Assembly: GCF_001632365.1 (NCBI RefSeq)
Contig: NW_024468592.1
Location: forward strand, 51,210 to 115,209
Length of the DNA stretch: 64,000 bases
Direction: 5' to 3'
DNA from: Laetiporus sulphureus 93-53
Lineage: Eukaryota > Basidiomycota > Agaricomycetes > Polyporales > Laetiporaceae
Shown one piece after another: positions 45,301-56,775 of the stretch; within the stretch, counting starts at the first letter, position 1; each line of letters starts with the position of its first letter. The notes under the pieces were generated by a model. That model saw only the letters and a list, made by a program, of their open reading frames with translations, made no database searches and was not told the DNA's origin. A program made the position numbers and the translations under genes.

Positions 45301-48182
45301 TCAGTGTGCGTGCAACCCAACCGCTCAGCCCCCTCCATTCGCATTCGAATGCGCTACATCCGCCTTGTAGCTCATCTACCTGTCCGCAATGCCGCACTTA
45401 AGTGCCGCTGTCATTCGAAATTCCAGCCACTGTAATGCAATGCAAGCTGACTGCTGCGGACTTTCGGGAAATCAGGTCGACAAACCTTCTCCGGCATTCA
45501 ACGCGATGCCCTAGCCTAAATATCTGCTGCGTCATGATGACAATATTTTGGACCGTCAGGACGATCATGCCTGGCCCAATCGTTGCCGATAAGTCTCAAA
45601 TCCGAGCATCGTACGCGGAGCCGCAATCACGCCTATAAATCCAAGTGTATACGAGTCCACCTTCGTCGGCGCATTAACTAGTCCGGTCGCATCGCAAATG
45701 TCCAAGAGGCGCTTCCTCTCTGACGCCAGGCCGGTAGCACCGTGGAGCGCAGCGTCTGCCACTCCACGCCCCTGGATCGGAGCGCTGCCGATATAGCGGT
45801 GGTGAGGACAGGCTGGGACCTGACGCGGATGCATACGTCAGGCCGGGAGGGAGAGGGCACGAACTCGGTGGGTAGATGCATCTGCACGTGGCGCGAGATA
45901 TCTCGTCGTTCCCCGTCGGACCGATGGCTCGTTCTAGCGATGACCGCACATCAGTGATTCAATCAGTACGCAGCCGTCTGTGTCGAGTGCGGACGTTATA
46001 TAGATAGCTCAGGAATGACGGATGCGGCTTGAAAAAAATCGCGGGCCTGTCACCGTCAGTGAGAGTAACTAAACGGGCATGGCTGAATGATTGCAGTGAT
46101 GGTTACTACTGCGTGCTGAGCTGGGCGGTCTGTCTACTATGCCAGTTGAACTAGCGTGTACAAGCCTTTTTCACACCCTGCCACTCTGCATCATTCAGCC
46201 TCATCTCCAGGCAGCACATAAATGATCCCGTGCCCAAAATGTGTCACTGGCAGCCTTTCCTGCGATTCAGGATCTCCGGCGGCTGAGGGCTGGGTACGAG
46301 AACCCACAGATCTCCTCTTGTCGAATCTGACTAAGATAATCGCCAATCGCGCCAACGCGTCCAGCATAGAGCATTAGAACCGCCGACCGCCATCCCGCAG
46401 TGGTTCTCCCCGATTCATCTGATGTGCCGCTGCTATTCTAGGATGTTGTTGTATTTCGGCTAACGACTCGTCTAGTGACGCGAAGTCCGATAGACGATTG
46501 ATGGCGGTGAGCTCGGTCTACAGTCTCCGCGTTGATTAAGTGCATTTGTTTACAATTCGCGAAGGGTGTGTGTTTGTGCGCGGCTGTGTTGGCGCAGAAG
46601 CTCCGCCTGTCACGCTAGGAGCATAGAGCGCAATAGAAATCTTCTTCACTACAAGTAGTCCAGAAAGTACCAAAGAACGCCACTTCTGATCCGTCGGGCT
46701 CGGTATGGTGAATGCTGTGCAATGCTGTGAGTCAGCATGAACGTCCCGCCTGATGCGCCCTACACGTTTGCCATGCTGACAATTATTGCCAAGCACTGGC
46801 TCGAGCTCCTCATTTAGTTCAGCGTGGGCGTCTAAGCTATAAGCTGAGATTGCGACGAGCGCTTACGAGCAGCGGGTGGCGTTCGGGCGCTAGAATGGAA
46901 TGGAGAGGCTTGCTACCGGAGATCGGGTGGGAGACCGAGAATTTGCAAGTGCGTGCGCGTGAGGCGGGGGCGTGGGTTGATGCAGACGCCCTTGTGCGGT
47001 TCCTGCGTTCGGGTTGCTGCAGCGGGTGCCAGAGCGAGCTCGCTTGGAGGTGATCACTACGAAGGTTGCGAGAGACTGTGTGACCTTCGACGTACACGGG
47101 CGCCTCAGTGTTCCGAGCTCGACCAACACAATTGGCATAAGGCACGCGGGTGAGAACCGCCTCTGTTCAACACCGTCGTCGGCAAAAAGTCCTTGCGGTC
47201 CCAGCCCAGAGGTCCGCTGATGAACGCCCGTGGCCAGCGTGATGATCAGCTGCGCGTGCACTGCTGCGGAGGTTGACGGCCGCGAAAATGGACGTCAGTG
47301 GTCGGTCGTCAGTCAAGGTCTGCCGTTCGCCGCCGGTCGTCGAGCGACGTGGCGTGTCGCGCCGTAGATGTGAACGGAGAGGACCTTGAGCAATCAAATT
47401 GGCAGGATTTGAATGGCCGAGGCGAAGAGGCCGAGGGATTTGCTGCGTGGGAGGGCGGTGGACGCTCGCGGAAGCTCTCCGCGGCGCGCGCTCGCCCGGC
47501 GGGCTGTGAGTCTCCTGCCGACTGCACAAACGCCCGGGTCATATGAGCCAGCCGTCGCGATAACGAGCTCCCCCTCCCTGCATCTCGGAGGGCTGTGGTG
47601 ATGTTCATGCGACGAGTTGGCGGAGTGGTGGTGTACCTGGCCCCGCCGGTGTATGATGGGAGGCAGTGTCGGCAGATGGGACGGGGAGGCCTAAGAGGTT
47701 CCCTGTTCTGGCATCCATCACCACGTGGCGCGGTTGCTGAGATTTGAGCGAAGGGCTCGGAGCGCCTCCGTGTCGTCGGACCCTTCTCCTCCTCCCTCCC
47801 TCTTTAATCTCGACCCTCCAGATTTCCCGCCCAGGGAGTCGAGGGCCTTAATACCTTCGCATCCTCCTAATCGCGCGACTATCCGCACGCTGTCCTCCCC
47901 GTCTTCCCCCTCTACCCCTACTCAGCGCTCTATTTGATAATAATCGGCCGCGCACGCTTCTGCTTTCGTTCCCCGTCGTGGTCCTTGCATGTTCTGAACC
48001 GCGCCCGGTCCGCATCTGCATTTGAATTGTCGCGGCACCTCCAGCATAACGTGAGTCACTCGCCTGTATTGTCGGCATGGCACTCACTCAGCCGCGGCGC
48101 GCCCGCCCGTCCGCAGTTATAGCATACCGACCGAAGTACTCATTACCGCATCCCACATCAAATCTACATACGCTCAGCCCTA
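42323..48182. other. Coding desert with Ste12 5' region
   Basis: About 5.9 kb without a gene I can support. Frames are short, overlap on both strands and show no family motifs. A long cytosine run lies near 44588-44601, and pyrimidine-rich tracts at about 47785-47820 and 47895-47920 probably belong to the Ste12 promoter or leader. No tRNA found. Confidence 0.45.
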
Positions 48183-48457
48183 ATGGACATGGACACGTCT
48201 CCCGCATATCCGATCCAGGACCCACTGCAGCATGTTCCCATGGACTTGACATCCTCATCAGCTCCGTACTCCCACCCGCCCTCCGCATCCTCCTCAACGC
48301 ACTCTTCCCCGCACCAGTTCCACCCGCGGCCGATGCAGACGACACCTGGCTTCTCGCCGCACCAGCAATACGCGCATACACGGCATCACTCACGCGTCTC
48401 CAGCGCTGGCTCTGCCACGTCTCTGCACATCTCAACCATGGCCGCTGGCTCGCATGA
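48077..48457 (+). other. Upstream ORF overlapping the Ste12 start
   Basis: An ATG at 48077 in good context (GCATGG) opens a 126-codon frame that overlaps the Ste12 start at 48183 out of frame. It would reduce Ste12 translation if included in the leader. A 5' intron could remove it; the sequence alone cannot decide. Confidence 0.4.
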
Positions 48458-51400
48458 ACACGAGCTCGACGAGCAGACCGCGCACCCCTTACGTGTCAAC
48501 GGACAGTCGAGCGTCGACATGCTGGTCGAGAACGAGCAAGGTCACGAACGTGGTCAAGCCAATGGGGAGGCAGAGACTCGGAATGGAGACACGGACGCAG
48601 AAACAGACACCCGGGACAGTTCGCCTGGAGGATCATCGTCCTCCATCGTCGACGCAATGGCAGACGGACAAGGGCTCTCGCGTCCGCTGACACATCATGA
48701 GCGCGAGAACATTACACATCTCGACCGGCTAAAGTTCTTCCTCGCCACTGCGCCTTCACGTTGGTCCTCCAACCCCTCCGACCCGTCCTCCTCCCAGGCT
48801 GTCCCTCCCGGCCATCCATCCTCTCCCCACCCCGCACTCAACCGCTTCCTCTTGCCCAGCTCCGAGTTCGTCTCATGCGTGCTCTGGGGCGGCCTGTACC
48901 ACATCACGGGGACGGACATCGTCCGTGCGCTCGTGTTTCGGTTTGAGGCATTTGGGAGGCCTGTGCGGAACATGAAGAAGTTTGAGGAAGGTGTATTCAG
49001 CGATCTGCGGAACCTCAAGCCGGGCGTGGATGCGTGCTTGGAGGAGCCCAAGGTGAGTTGCGTGTCCATTTGGTTAGCGTTGGGCTGGTAGAGGGATGCC
49101 TTGGGGGGTGATGAGGATGCTGCATTGGGTTGGACGGGCGCGCCGTTGAGTCTTGGCATGCCAACACCCGCACCCCTCAATCAGTGGCGTTTCCAGCGCA
49201 TATATGCGCATCATAGCGACTCAGCCATGTTCCTTCCTATCGCATGGGGCAGATCGCCTGCGAGCGCGATGGTTGGTTGAGACGCGACACGAGCCGCATT
49301 CTGGGCATCATTCGCGCATATATGCATGCCGTACTTCTTGATATTGTATCCAAGCCAAGCTCCAGTGGATTGCTGACCAATTTACCCAACTCAGTCGCCA
49401 TTCCTGGACTTGCTCTTCAAGTACCAATGTATCCGCACGCAGAAAAAGCAGAAGGTGTTCTACTGGTGCGTTCCTTCAAATTCATGAGCGCGCGTCCACT
49501 TATCGCCCATTTGCAGGTTCTCCGTCCCGCATGACCGGCTCTTCCTCGATGCGCTTGAGCGTGACCTCAAACGCGAGAAGATGGGTCTTGAGCCGACGAC
49601 CGTCGTCACGGGCGAGCCCGCGCTGTCATTCACGTACGACCCGAAGCGCTCGCTGTATGAGCAGTTCAGCAAGGTTCAGAATGACGGCGAGGGCGAGCTC
49701 GAGGCCGCCGTGCGCGTCGCGGAGGAGGGCTCGGAGGGCCAGTCGCAGTCAGAGAGTGAGGGCGAGAAGGGCAAGGAGAAGGAGCGGCCAAAGAAGGCAA
49801 CGGGTCCGAACTCGCCGTTCTTCTCGATGTTCTCACTCTTCGAGGGCTCGCCGACGTACAAGCAGCGGAGAAAGAAGGTCGGCCGACATCCAAGCTCATC
49901 TGCCGTACGGCGCTACGGACCTGGAAGTGGGAACGGGACGATGACGGGCGAGATGTACGTGGATGAATACGGCCAGGCGTTTCCGCTATCTGCCCCGCAA
50001 CCTTTCGGGTCGATGTCAATACCCTCGCGAGTGCCGGAACCGCAGCTGGACAGATTCGGACGGGATATAACGCGCATGAGCGCGGCGGAGATGTTCAATA
50101 AGCAGGCGCAGGGCGACTTTGGCGGACAGAGCAATCCGGATCTGGTTGCGAGCCAGAAGGAGCGGCAGCGGCGGGCGATTGAAGCGCAGTTGGTGGCACA
50201 AGGGCAGTTTGGAGGCCTCTCGAGGGCACCGAGTGTCCAGCCGGGTCCGTCGCAGTTTGCCCCAGGAAATGCGAGTGCGAATGGGAGCATGCAAGCATCG
50301 TTGTTGATGCAGGGCACATCATCGCCGGCGGGGAGCCCGATGGTCGTGGCACAGCAGTTGTATCAGCCTTCGCCTATGCAGCACCGTCCGAACCTCGAAG
50401 CTCGGCATACACTGCCATCGTCCACGCATACGTCGATGTCTTACCAGCAGCAGCCTGCCCTTCGACCAGACTCGACCGCTTTCCCGCATGCAAACGTTTC
50501 ATTCCCTAACGGATGGCCGCCATCTGCGCCCGCTGCAAGACCCACCGCGGCGCCGGCGCAGCGCTCGACGAAGGCGTTCGTCTGCCCGCTGTACTTGTGC
50601 GGGCGGATGTTCAAGCGGATGGAGCACCTGAAGCGGCACCTGCGCACGCACACGCTCGAACGGCCGTACCAATGCCAGCACTGCTCGAAGCGCTTCTCGC
50701 GCTCGGACAACCTCAATCAGCATATGCGTACGCACATGCGCGTCGGGTCGGATGGCGCGATGGTGCTCGTCCTCCCTGAGAGCGGTTCGAATGGCGTGTC
50801 GGACGCGGAGAGCGAGGAGGTGGACGAGCTCGAGGGCGACGATGCCGCCGCGTGGGAGATGCACGGCGTCGCTGGTGAATACATCAACGGCGTGGGCCAG
50901 ATCGGGAACGTGCAGATGTACGAGGTGGAGGTGCAGGGGCCGGTGCAGGAGGTACAAGGCGACGAGGAGGGACTCGTGATGCCCACGGGCCCGGTCAACC
51001 CCGCGGCGACGGCGACGGCGATGGACACCGCCGGGGAGGAGGGCCACAGCCAGGGCCAGGACGCGTATTACACCGCGGAGTCGATGGCGCAGATGACGCG
51101 CGATTCTCCTGAGCAGCATGGCGCATATGGGACCATGAGCACGCATTCCTCCCCGGGTGGGCAGTGGACGACGATCCTGCGGCCCGAGTCGAGCATGAGC
51201 GTGTCGTCGTATGCGGCGGCGCCTTCGCAATCCCAGCAGCACGTCCGGATGGGCTCGGTGTACGGGTCTTCGAGCGAGTACGTCACTTCGATATCGGCGC
51301 CGTCGCACAAGGCAACGTTCGACCATGCGACGCTGTACCCTCAGGATCTGGAGCTGACTGGCCCGGGACCGATCAGAAGGCATCGGAGCGCGACGCCTTC

Positions 51401-51959
51401 AGTGCCGAAGTTTGGCGAGGCGATCAGGAGGCCGTTCTCTGCGGCCTTGTCGGACCATGGCACGGCCAATGTTGCGGGGCAGCGCTCGTTCCATCCGTAT
51501 GCTGTCTCTGGGCACTATTCAGCGGAATCGAGTCCGATGGCGTACAGCATGCAGCTGGCGCAGAACCCGAACGGCCAGATGGCTGCTTCGGCAAGTCGGT
51601 CGCATTCGCGCTCGAGTTCGGGCAGCCATTTGCAGGACCAGATGGCGCAGATGGTCACGTACGGCCAGCAGCAGCAGGGCGCTGTGCAGGATCAAGCCAT
51701 GTACATCGCACACAACGCGTCCGCGATCCCGTCATTCGCTCCGACATCAGATACGACGCCGATGCAGTACGCTCCGACGGACTCGTACGAGCTCGTCAAC
51801 ACGATGCAAACGGGAGGAACCTTCCAGCAGAACATGTCCGTCTACGAGTCGTATGCGATGGCGAATCCTCAGACCGCCCAATTTAGCGGCACACACCATT
51901 ATGGCGCGGAGACCTATCCATCTCTCGCGTCCGGAAATCCTCATCAGGTCCTGATGTGA
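48183..51959 (+). CDS. STE12: Ste12-type transcription factor with C2H2 zinc fingers
   Basis: Predicted 1127-residue nuclear regulator of mating, filamentation and development downstream of MAP kinase cascades. Exons 48183-49052, 49395-49465 and 49517-51959. The Ste12 homeodomain-like region (about 165-355) is unmistakable: [76 protein letters not shown]. Two C2H2 fingers follow near residues 668-722 ([20 protein letters not shown] and [20 protein letters not shown]), the arrangement of filamentous-fungal Ste12. The rest is Gln/Ser/Ala-rich. Intron 1 is 342 nt, much longer than the window norm, and contains a long open stretch that might be alternatively spliced. An upstream ORF overlaps the start. 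Confidence 0.9.
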
Positions 51960-52457
51960 CCTTTTTCTCAATCTACACTAGACGTACTCATAATCTACTC
52001 TAATTTTGCCAAACGCACTAATTTCGCCCTCGCAAGGTTCGGACTCGTTGTATCTAGTAATCGCTATCGTTAACCTCTTGCTGCAAAATACGGATACGGG
52101 CGGTCCACCGTTGTTTAACATGTTCTCGCCCTTCCCTTTACTTATCGAATTTCGCGTAATTATCCCCGCTAGTCGGGATATCCTGTTTCGTTCGACGACG
52201 CTACCGCCAACTGTCTTATACTGTGCCAAAGCCAAAGATGTCTGTACGATATATCTGCTCAATCGCATCGCGGTTCCGGTACACATTGACATACTCCGTC
52301 GTAGCGTCCCCAACCCCCTCTTCGCTTGTATAGCTACATTGATTGTGCAATACTGTTCGCGTACTCAACTGCCCGTCAGGTTACCTACTCGTAGTACGTA
52401 GTACGGTATCGATACATTAATATACGCTACTAATTCAAACACACGCCTTCTGCAAGC
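51960..52457. other. Convergent intergenic, Ste12 and Vps36
   Basis: No gene supported; AT-rich 3' flanks. Confidence 0.5.
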
Positions 52458-54701
52458 TCAATCTTCTTGACCGTCCCAGACGTAGTCACGAAATATGTTA
52501 GGCCAGTACCTCACCTCCCCGCTGCCTTCGCTCGCCCAGCCGCGCCATGCTCCAGCAGTGTTTGCAGTGACATTGACGCCAGAGCCGCCTTCGTCTCTGC
52601 AGATGAAGGAGTCGCCCTCTGCGTCGTTCACCATCTCTTGAGTCAGTCCAATAGGTAAGCCCTCTTCCTGTGCAATCTCAACTACTGTTTTCGGTCCATC
52701 TGCGGTAAGGGTGTCAGCGCTTCCGGAAATGGTGACATTCGTCGCTGCTACGTACGAGATTTCAGGTTATTATCGAGACGAGCGTTGAATTCGAGGAGCG
52801 CGTATTCTGGTATATGGAGCACGGAAAAGCCTGATGCGCGGAAAGTCCGCATGCATATGGGTGGGGATGTGTACGTTTGCAACCTAGGCACCACCTCTAA
52901 GAACGTGGATGGTGGAATAAGCGCTATTCACACATGGTGAGCAGTCGACCAACGTAACGATGGGCTAAAGACGTACCAACGCCTCTCGCGCGATTCCACC
53001 CTCCCCAGACTTCATCAAGACCAATGATGCCCCGCTTGCGCATCATTCCTTCTCGGCTCCCTGGTCCATCATCGCCTTGCAAAACTTGTGCCAATTCTTT
53101 CGCGAGCTCCTCCATCCACTTTTGCTCGTCCTTAATCATATCCAGCGTTACTGGTGCGTTAGTCATCTGTAACCCAAGCTGGGCGAGCGACGAGCGTATG
53201 AAGGTCGCTTCTTCAGGCTCCACAGCCTGCGTGATCATGGTCATCCCGCCATCGATGCTGGTCACGGCGCCTGCGGTGGCAGTCGGAGCCACTGGCGTCG
53301 ACGAAGAGGCTGCAGTCAATCGTTCGTTGAGATCTTGAGCGAGCTTCACCATGTCTTTCCACTTGACCATAAGCGCCTCGAGGTCTTTGAGAGCATTTTC
53401 CATGTCCGTCTGTGTAGTCGCGGCAGTCGTCTCGACGGAGCGTAAAATACCATCTACATTCGTAACATTAGGCGAGAAGCGCTATGAGGGCCACTACCTG
53501 AAAACTCACTGATCCCTGAGAAGGCAGCAGACGGAGTCGCCGCCGATGCAGCGTTCGTAGACCCAACGGTCTTCTTGAGACTTTTTATCTATGTGAGAAA
53601 AGATAAACTACTTGAGTCTGAAAGAGCGAAAAGCGAATGCGTCACACATACCTCCCAGCCTTTTCCAAGCAAGCTCCTCTTCAGGACCGCGTAGAAGGCC
53701 TTGTCTCCTCCTTTCCGGAAACTAAGCCTGATCATCCTCGTTTCAGGACTATCTGAGCCGTCGTGATCCCTTGGAGTGGCTGGGCGAGAGGCTGGTGCAG
53801 ACTTAGCATGCGGGTGATAGCCTAGTTGCACGGATGGTTGGGGCCTGGGTAATGGCGAGCCACACATCTCACATCGAGTCAAGTCAGGATGGTTCAAAAA
53901 GGTACACACGACGCATGCCACCTCTTGGCTGCCATCCTGCAGAAGATGGGGAGGTATGGGTGACGATGAGGACGATGATGTGAGTTGCGACAAGTCGACT
54001 GAAGATGAGGGTAGAGACAAGGATAGATGATATGGACTTGAGGATGCGTTACTGGGCCCATCCGCTGAAGACTGAGTAGATGGGCGGGGAACCCCGCAAA
54101 GGCCGCATATACGCGAAGCGGCAGGACTTAGGCCTGGAGGATTCCGATAATTGCACACATCGCAAGTCCATGACTTGAACGCCGGGTCGTCTACCGCGCC
54201 ATCATATGCTCCCATCGGCGCATCAGCCGACGAACTTGACCGGAGCGGATATAGATATAGGGTGACCTTTGGAGAACTAGTGAAGAGACCAGCATAGTAT
54301 TCCGTCTTCTGGACATGCGCCAGATCTAGCTCGAAGGATCGTGTCTCGGGATGAGCGGCGTCGATGTAGAAGAGGCGGTGAGTCGTCACGTAGATTGTAC
54401 CGGACTGATGCGGAGCAGACTTTTCGGTGCTAGAATTATAGAGAATTAAGAGCTGAATGAGAACAATCTGATGAGTGAAGCAGATGCCCTCGCGAAAATA
54501 ATCGTATGATAAAGAAAGAGCTCCGTCTATCGAGCTCCTCAACTCAAAGGATCGGATGGGAATGATTGCAACGAATAGGTTGACGTACCCATCATATATC
54601 CCCACTCCTTCCCGCGATGCAAGCGACTCCTCGTCTGGGTAAAGTAGTGCAGGAACCGGGATGGTTCCATCAACGCTTCTCGAGTACCGCCTCAGACTCA
54701 T
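52458..54701 (-). CDS. VPS36: ESCRT-II subunit Vps36
   Basis: Sorts ubiquitinated membrane proteins into multivesicular bodies. The start at 54701 opens MSLRRYSRSVDGTIPVPALL, the beginning of a split GLUE domain that binds phosphoinositide and ubiquitin. GTIYVTTHRLFYIDAAHPET continues it. Two NZF zinc fingers are inserted, as in yeast Vps36: WTCDVCNYRNP...CGLCGVPRP and ACVVCTFLNHPDLTRCEMCG. The EAP30 part follows (MVKWKDMVKLAQDLNERL, DEVWGGWNRARGVALIPPST). Exons: 54701-54589, 54429-53652, 53588-53510, 53453-52977 and from 52923. The C-terminal piece (VEIAQEEGLPIGLTQEMV, then RYWPNIFRDYVWDGQED) ends at 52458, but I could not connect it in frame near 52.8 kb. Either an unusual splice or a one-base error is present there. 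Confidence 0.82.
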
Positions 54702-55476
54702 ATCGGTACGTCGTGTGCGCAACGAATTCAGAAGAGAAAGTAATCGCTTTGATCAACGTTCCACGCAAAGCTCTCAGATACCCAGATGTCTCTTCAGAAC
54801 AAACTTGTAAAGCAGCACGAGTTACAAAGAACCGGACAAAGATGAGCTCGTGCTGGGTCCAAGAGAAAGTGAAGCAGAACAGACAGTCTCTCCAAAGGCG
54901 TTCTGCTCTAGCGAAAGCTGATAAGCTGTTTGAGTTCAAGGAACATGCTATGGGTGTAGTATAAAGAGATGAGAGACTGGAGTCATCGAGTAGTTGTGAG
55001 AGATGGTGGCCGCGCGAGCAACAGACTGCGTAGACGCCCGTCAGGATCAGTTAAATGCAATGCACATTCGAAGTTACACTTCTAGTAATACATCATAAAC
55101 TAATGTTGCGTAGAGTAATACATTAATGTTGCACAACCAGTGTCTGAAGAGATTCCAGTGTCCGCGTGAAGTTCGAGGTCGTAGGTGCGTCAAATTGACA
55201 ATGGTGTGACTATGCCATTGCTGGCAGGTCTTCCTTCGGGCGCAGGTCCGTGAAGAGAACGTGATGTCCAAGAAGAATGAGGTCCAAAGAAACATTGATA
55301 AGAAGGAAGGTGCAGGGATTGCAGTCGCCGGTCATGTTGGAGTGATGGGAGTGTCCAAGCATATCGTGGAACAAGGGTCACTGACGCGACATCTTAATGA
55401 CTACGATGTCGCATTCAGTCACTCATCCGACATCCTGTGCTATGAATCATCCGCCGTCACTGTCGTTGAGCAGGCG
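54702..55476. other. Intergenic, Vps36 promoter and F-box 3' flank
   Basis: No gene supported. Confidence 0.45.
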
Positions 55477-56775
55477 TCAGTTCTGGAACAAACATGAAAG
55501 AGGACCGACCAGCGTACCGATTTCAACTTCCACGATATTCCTCGCAGCAAGAAGCGGGAATCGGGAGAGGATCTCAACGCGGCAAGCACTCGCGAAGGCG
55601 ATATCGAAGTTCCCGACAACCTGGAACACGACCCTTTCCAGCTTCTTAAACTGGGGTAAACACAGTGCGATGTCAATCTTGTCGCAGTGATAATGTTTGA
55701 GCTTCAGCGGTTTCGGGAGCGGGGGCCAACGGACGGTCACGTCCGAAATCAAGGATGAGGAGATCGATGGCAGGAATTCGCTGGCCCAGTCATTTCCGCC
55801 ATCAAAGTCAAGCTGTAGCGTCGACAACCGTGTATTGTGCACCAAGCGAGGCAAGTGCCCATCCCACGGTGATATGAGCTTGTTTTGCGATCGCAGACCG
55901 CTTGATGGCGGAAGGCCTATTGCGAACCGCCGAAGGGATGATCCCGCCGTCTCCAGCAGCCTGTTGACGTGCTCGACCTCCTGCGATCCAAGGAAGTAAG
56001 TCGACAGGCTTTGAAGATCGGCAATGGATGCGATTGCAAGTAGGAAGTCAGCCAACTCTGCTGACCAATTCATTTGGCGCATGGAGAGATGATTTAGTGG
56101 AAGACGACCGTCGTGCTCCTTGAGTAACGCCGGATCATACGTCTTCTTCAACCAATCCACCATCCAACACGAAAGACTGGTAAGCCTCGGTAGTGCGCAA
56201 ACAAGCATGACGTAATCGCCAAACGTCGGAAATTGGATTCGATGAATTTCCAGGGTGGTGATGCTGGAGAACCGCGAGAACGCACAGAAGAAGTCTGGAT
56301 GTACGTATGGGTAGTAGTCGCGGCGGATGTCGATGCGGAGACGATTCACATTCGGCAGCTGCCCTCCGAGGGTGAAGGGAAATGACCCGAAGAGCTGCGA
56401 TTGCATGTGATAGGGAACCACAAACAGCTCCCTGACTATCCTACCGAGGCGTGGTTCTGCCTCCACCATACTCGACAATTGAGTGAGGTGCTCCTGGCGA
56501 CGTAGCTGAATACTGTAGAAGAGATTGTGTCGACTCCTGTGCAGCCATGCCTTGCATGTCAGGGAGCATGCAAACAAGGCTTGACGATCGGGCCACACAA
56601 AGTCGATGATGAGCTCGAAGATCTCCAGGGGGAAGGATGGTCCCGCCTGTAGCTGGGTACAGTCGTCTGGACCATTCAGCTTTGAGTGATGACGCTTGCG
56701 CTTGAACATACGCGCAAGGCGCCGCAGGACCTTGTTCGACTTGAATTTTCGTCCCATGCTTGAAGGAGAATGCAT
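55477..56775 (-). CDS. F-box domain protein, intronless
   Basis: A single open frame of 432 codons. After a basic leader (MGRKFKSNKVLRRLARMFKR) comes an F-box-like block, FPLEIFELIIDFVWPDRQAL, then CSLTCKAWLHRSRHNLFYSI, the usual Agaricomycete F-box pattern. The rest has leucine-rich, loosely repeated segments (TLEIHRIQFP, LPRLTSLSCWM, LNHLSMRQMNW), as in substrate-receptor parts of SCF ubiquitin ligases. The family is hugely expanded in mushrooms and individual substrates are unknown. The start could be the second methionine at 56757. Having no introns is unusual beside the other genes here, but common for this family. Confidence 0.82.
   Translation of the reverse strand: MHSPSSMGRKFKSNKVLRRLARMFKRKRHHSKLNGPDDCTQLQAGPSFPLEIFELIIDFVWPDRQALFACSLTCKAWLHRSRHNLFYSIQLRRQEHLTQLSSMVEAEPRLGRIVRELFVVPYHMQSQLFGSFPFTLGGQLPNVNRLRIDIRRDYYPYVHPDFFCAFSRFSSITTLEIHRIQFPTFGDYVMLVCALPRLTSLSCWMVDWLKKTYDPALLKEHDGRLPLNHLSMRQMNWSAELADFLLAIASIADLQSLSTYFLGSQEVEHVNRLLETAGSSLRRFAIGLPPSSGLRSQNKLISPWDGHLPRLVHNTRLSTLQLDFDGGNDWASEFLPSISSSLISDVTVRWPPLPKPLKLKHYHCDKIDIALCLPQFKKLERVVFQVVGNFDIAFASACRVEILSRFPLLAARNIVEVEIGTLVGPLSCLFQN

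Noticed and set aside
46837..47608. Cluster of GC-rich open frames on both strands
   Set aside because: Arginine- and serine-rich translations in several frames at once are typical of GC-rich non-coding DNA; no conserved block found.
50499..51383. 294-codon minus-strand frame with many Arg/His residues
   Set aside because: Antisense shadow of the GC-rich Ste12 exon; composition reflects complementary codon bias.
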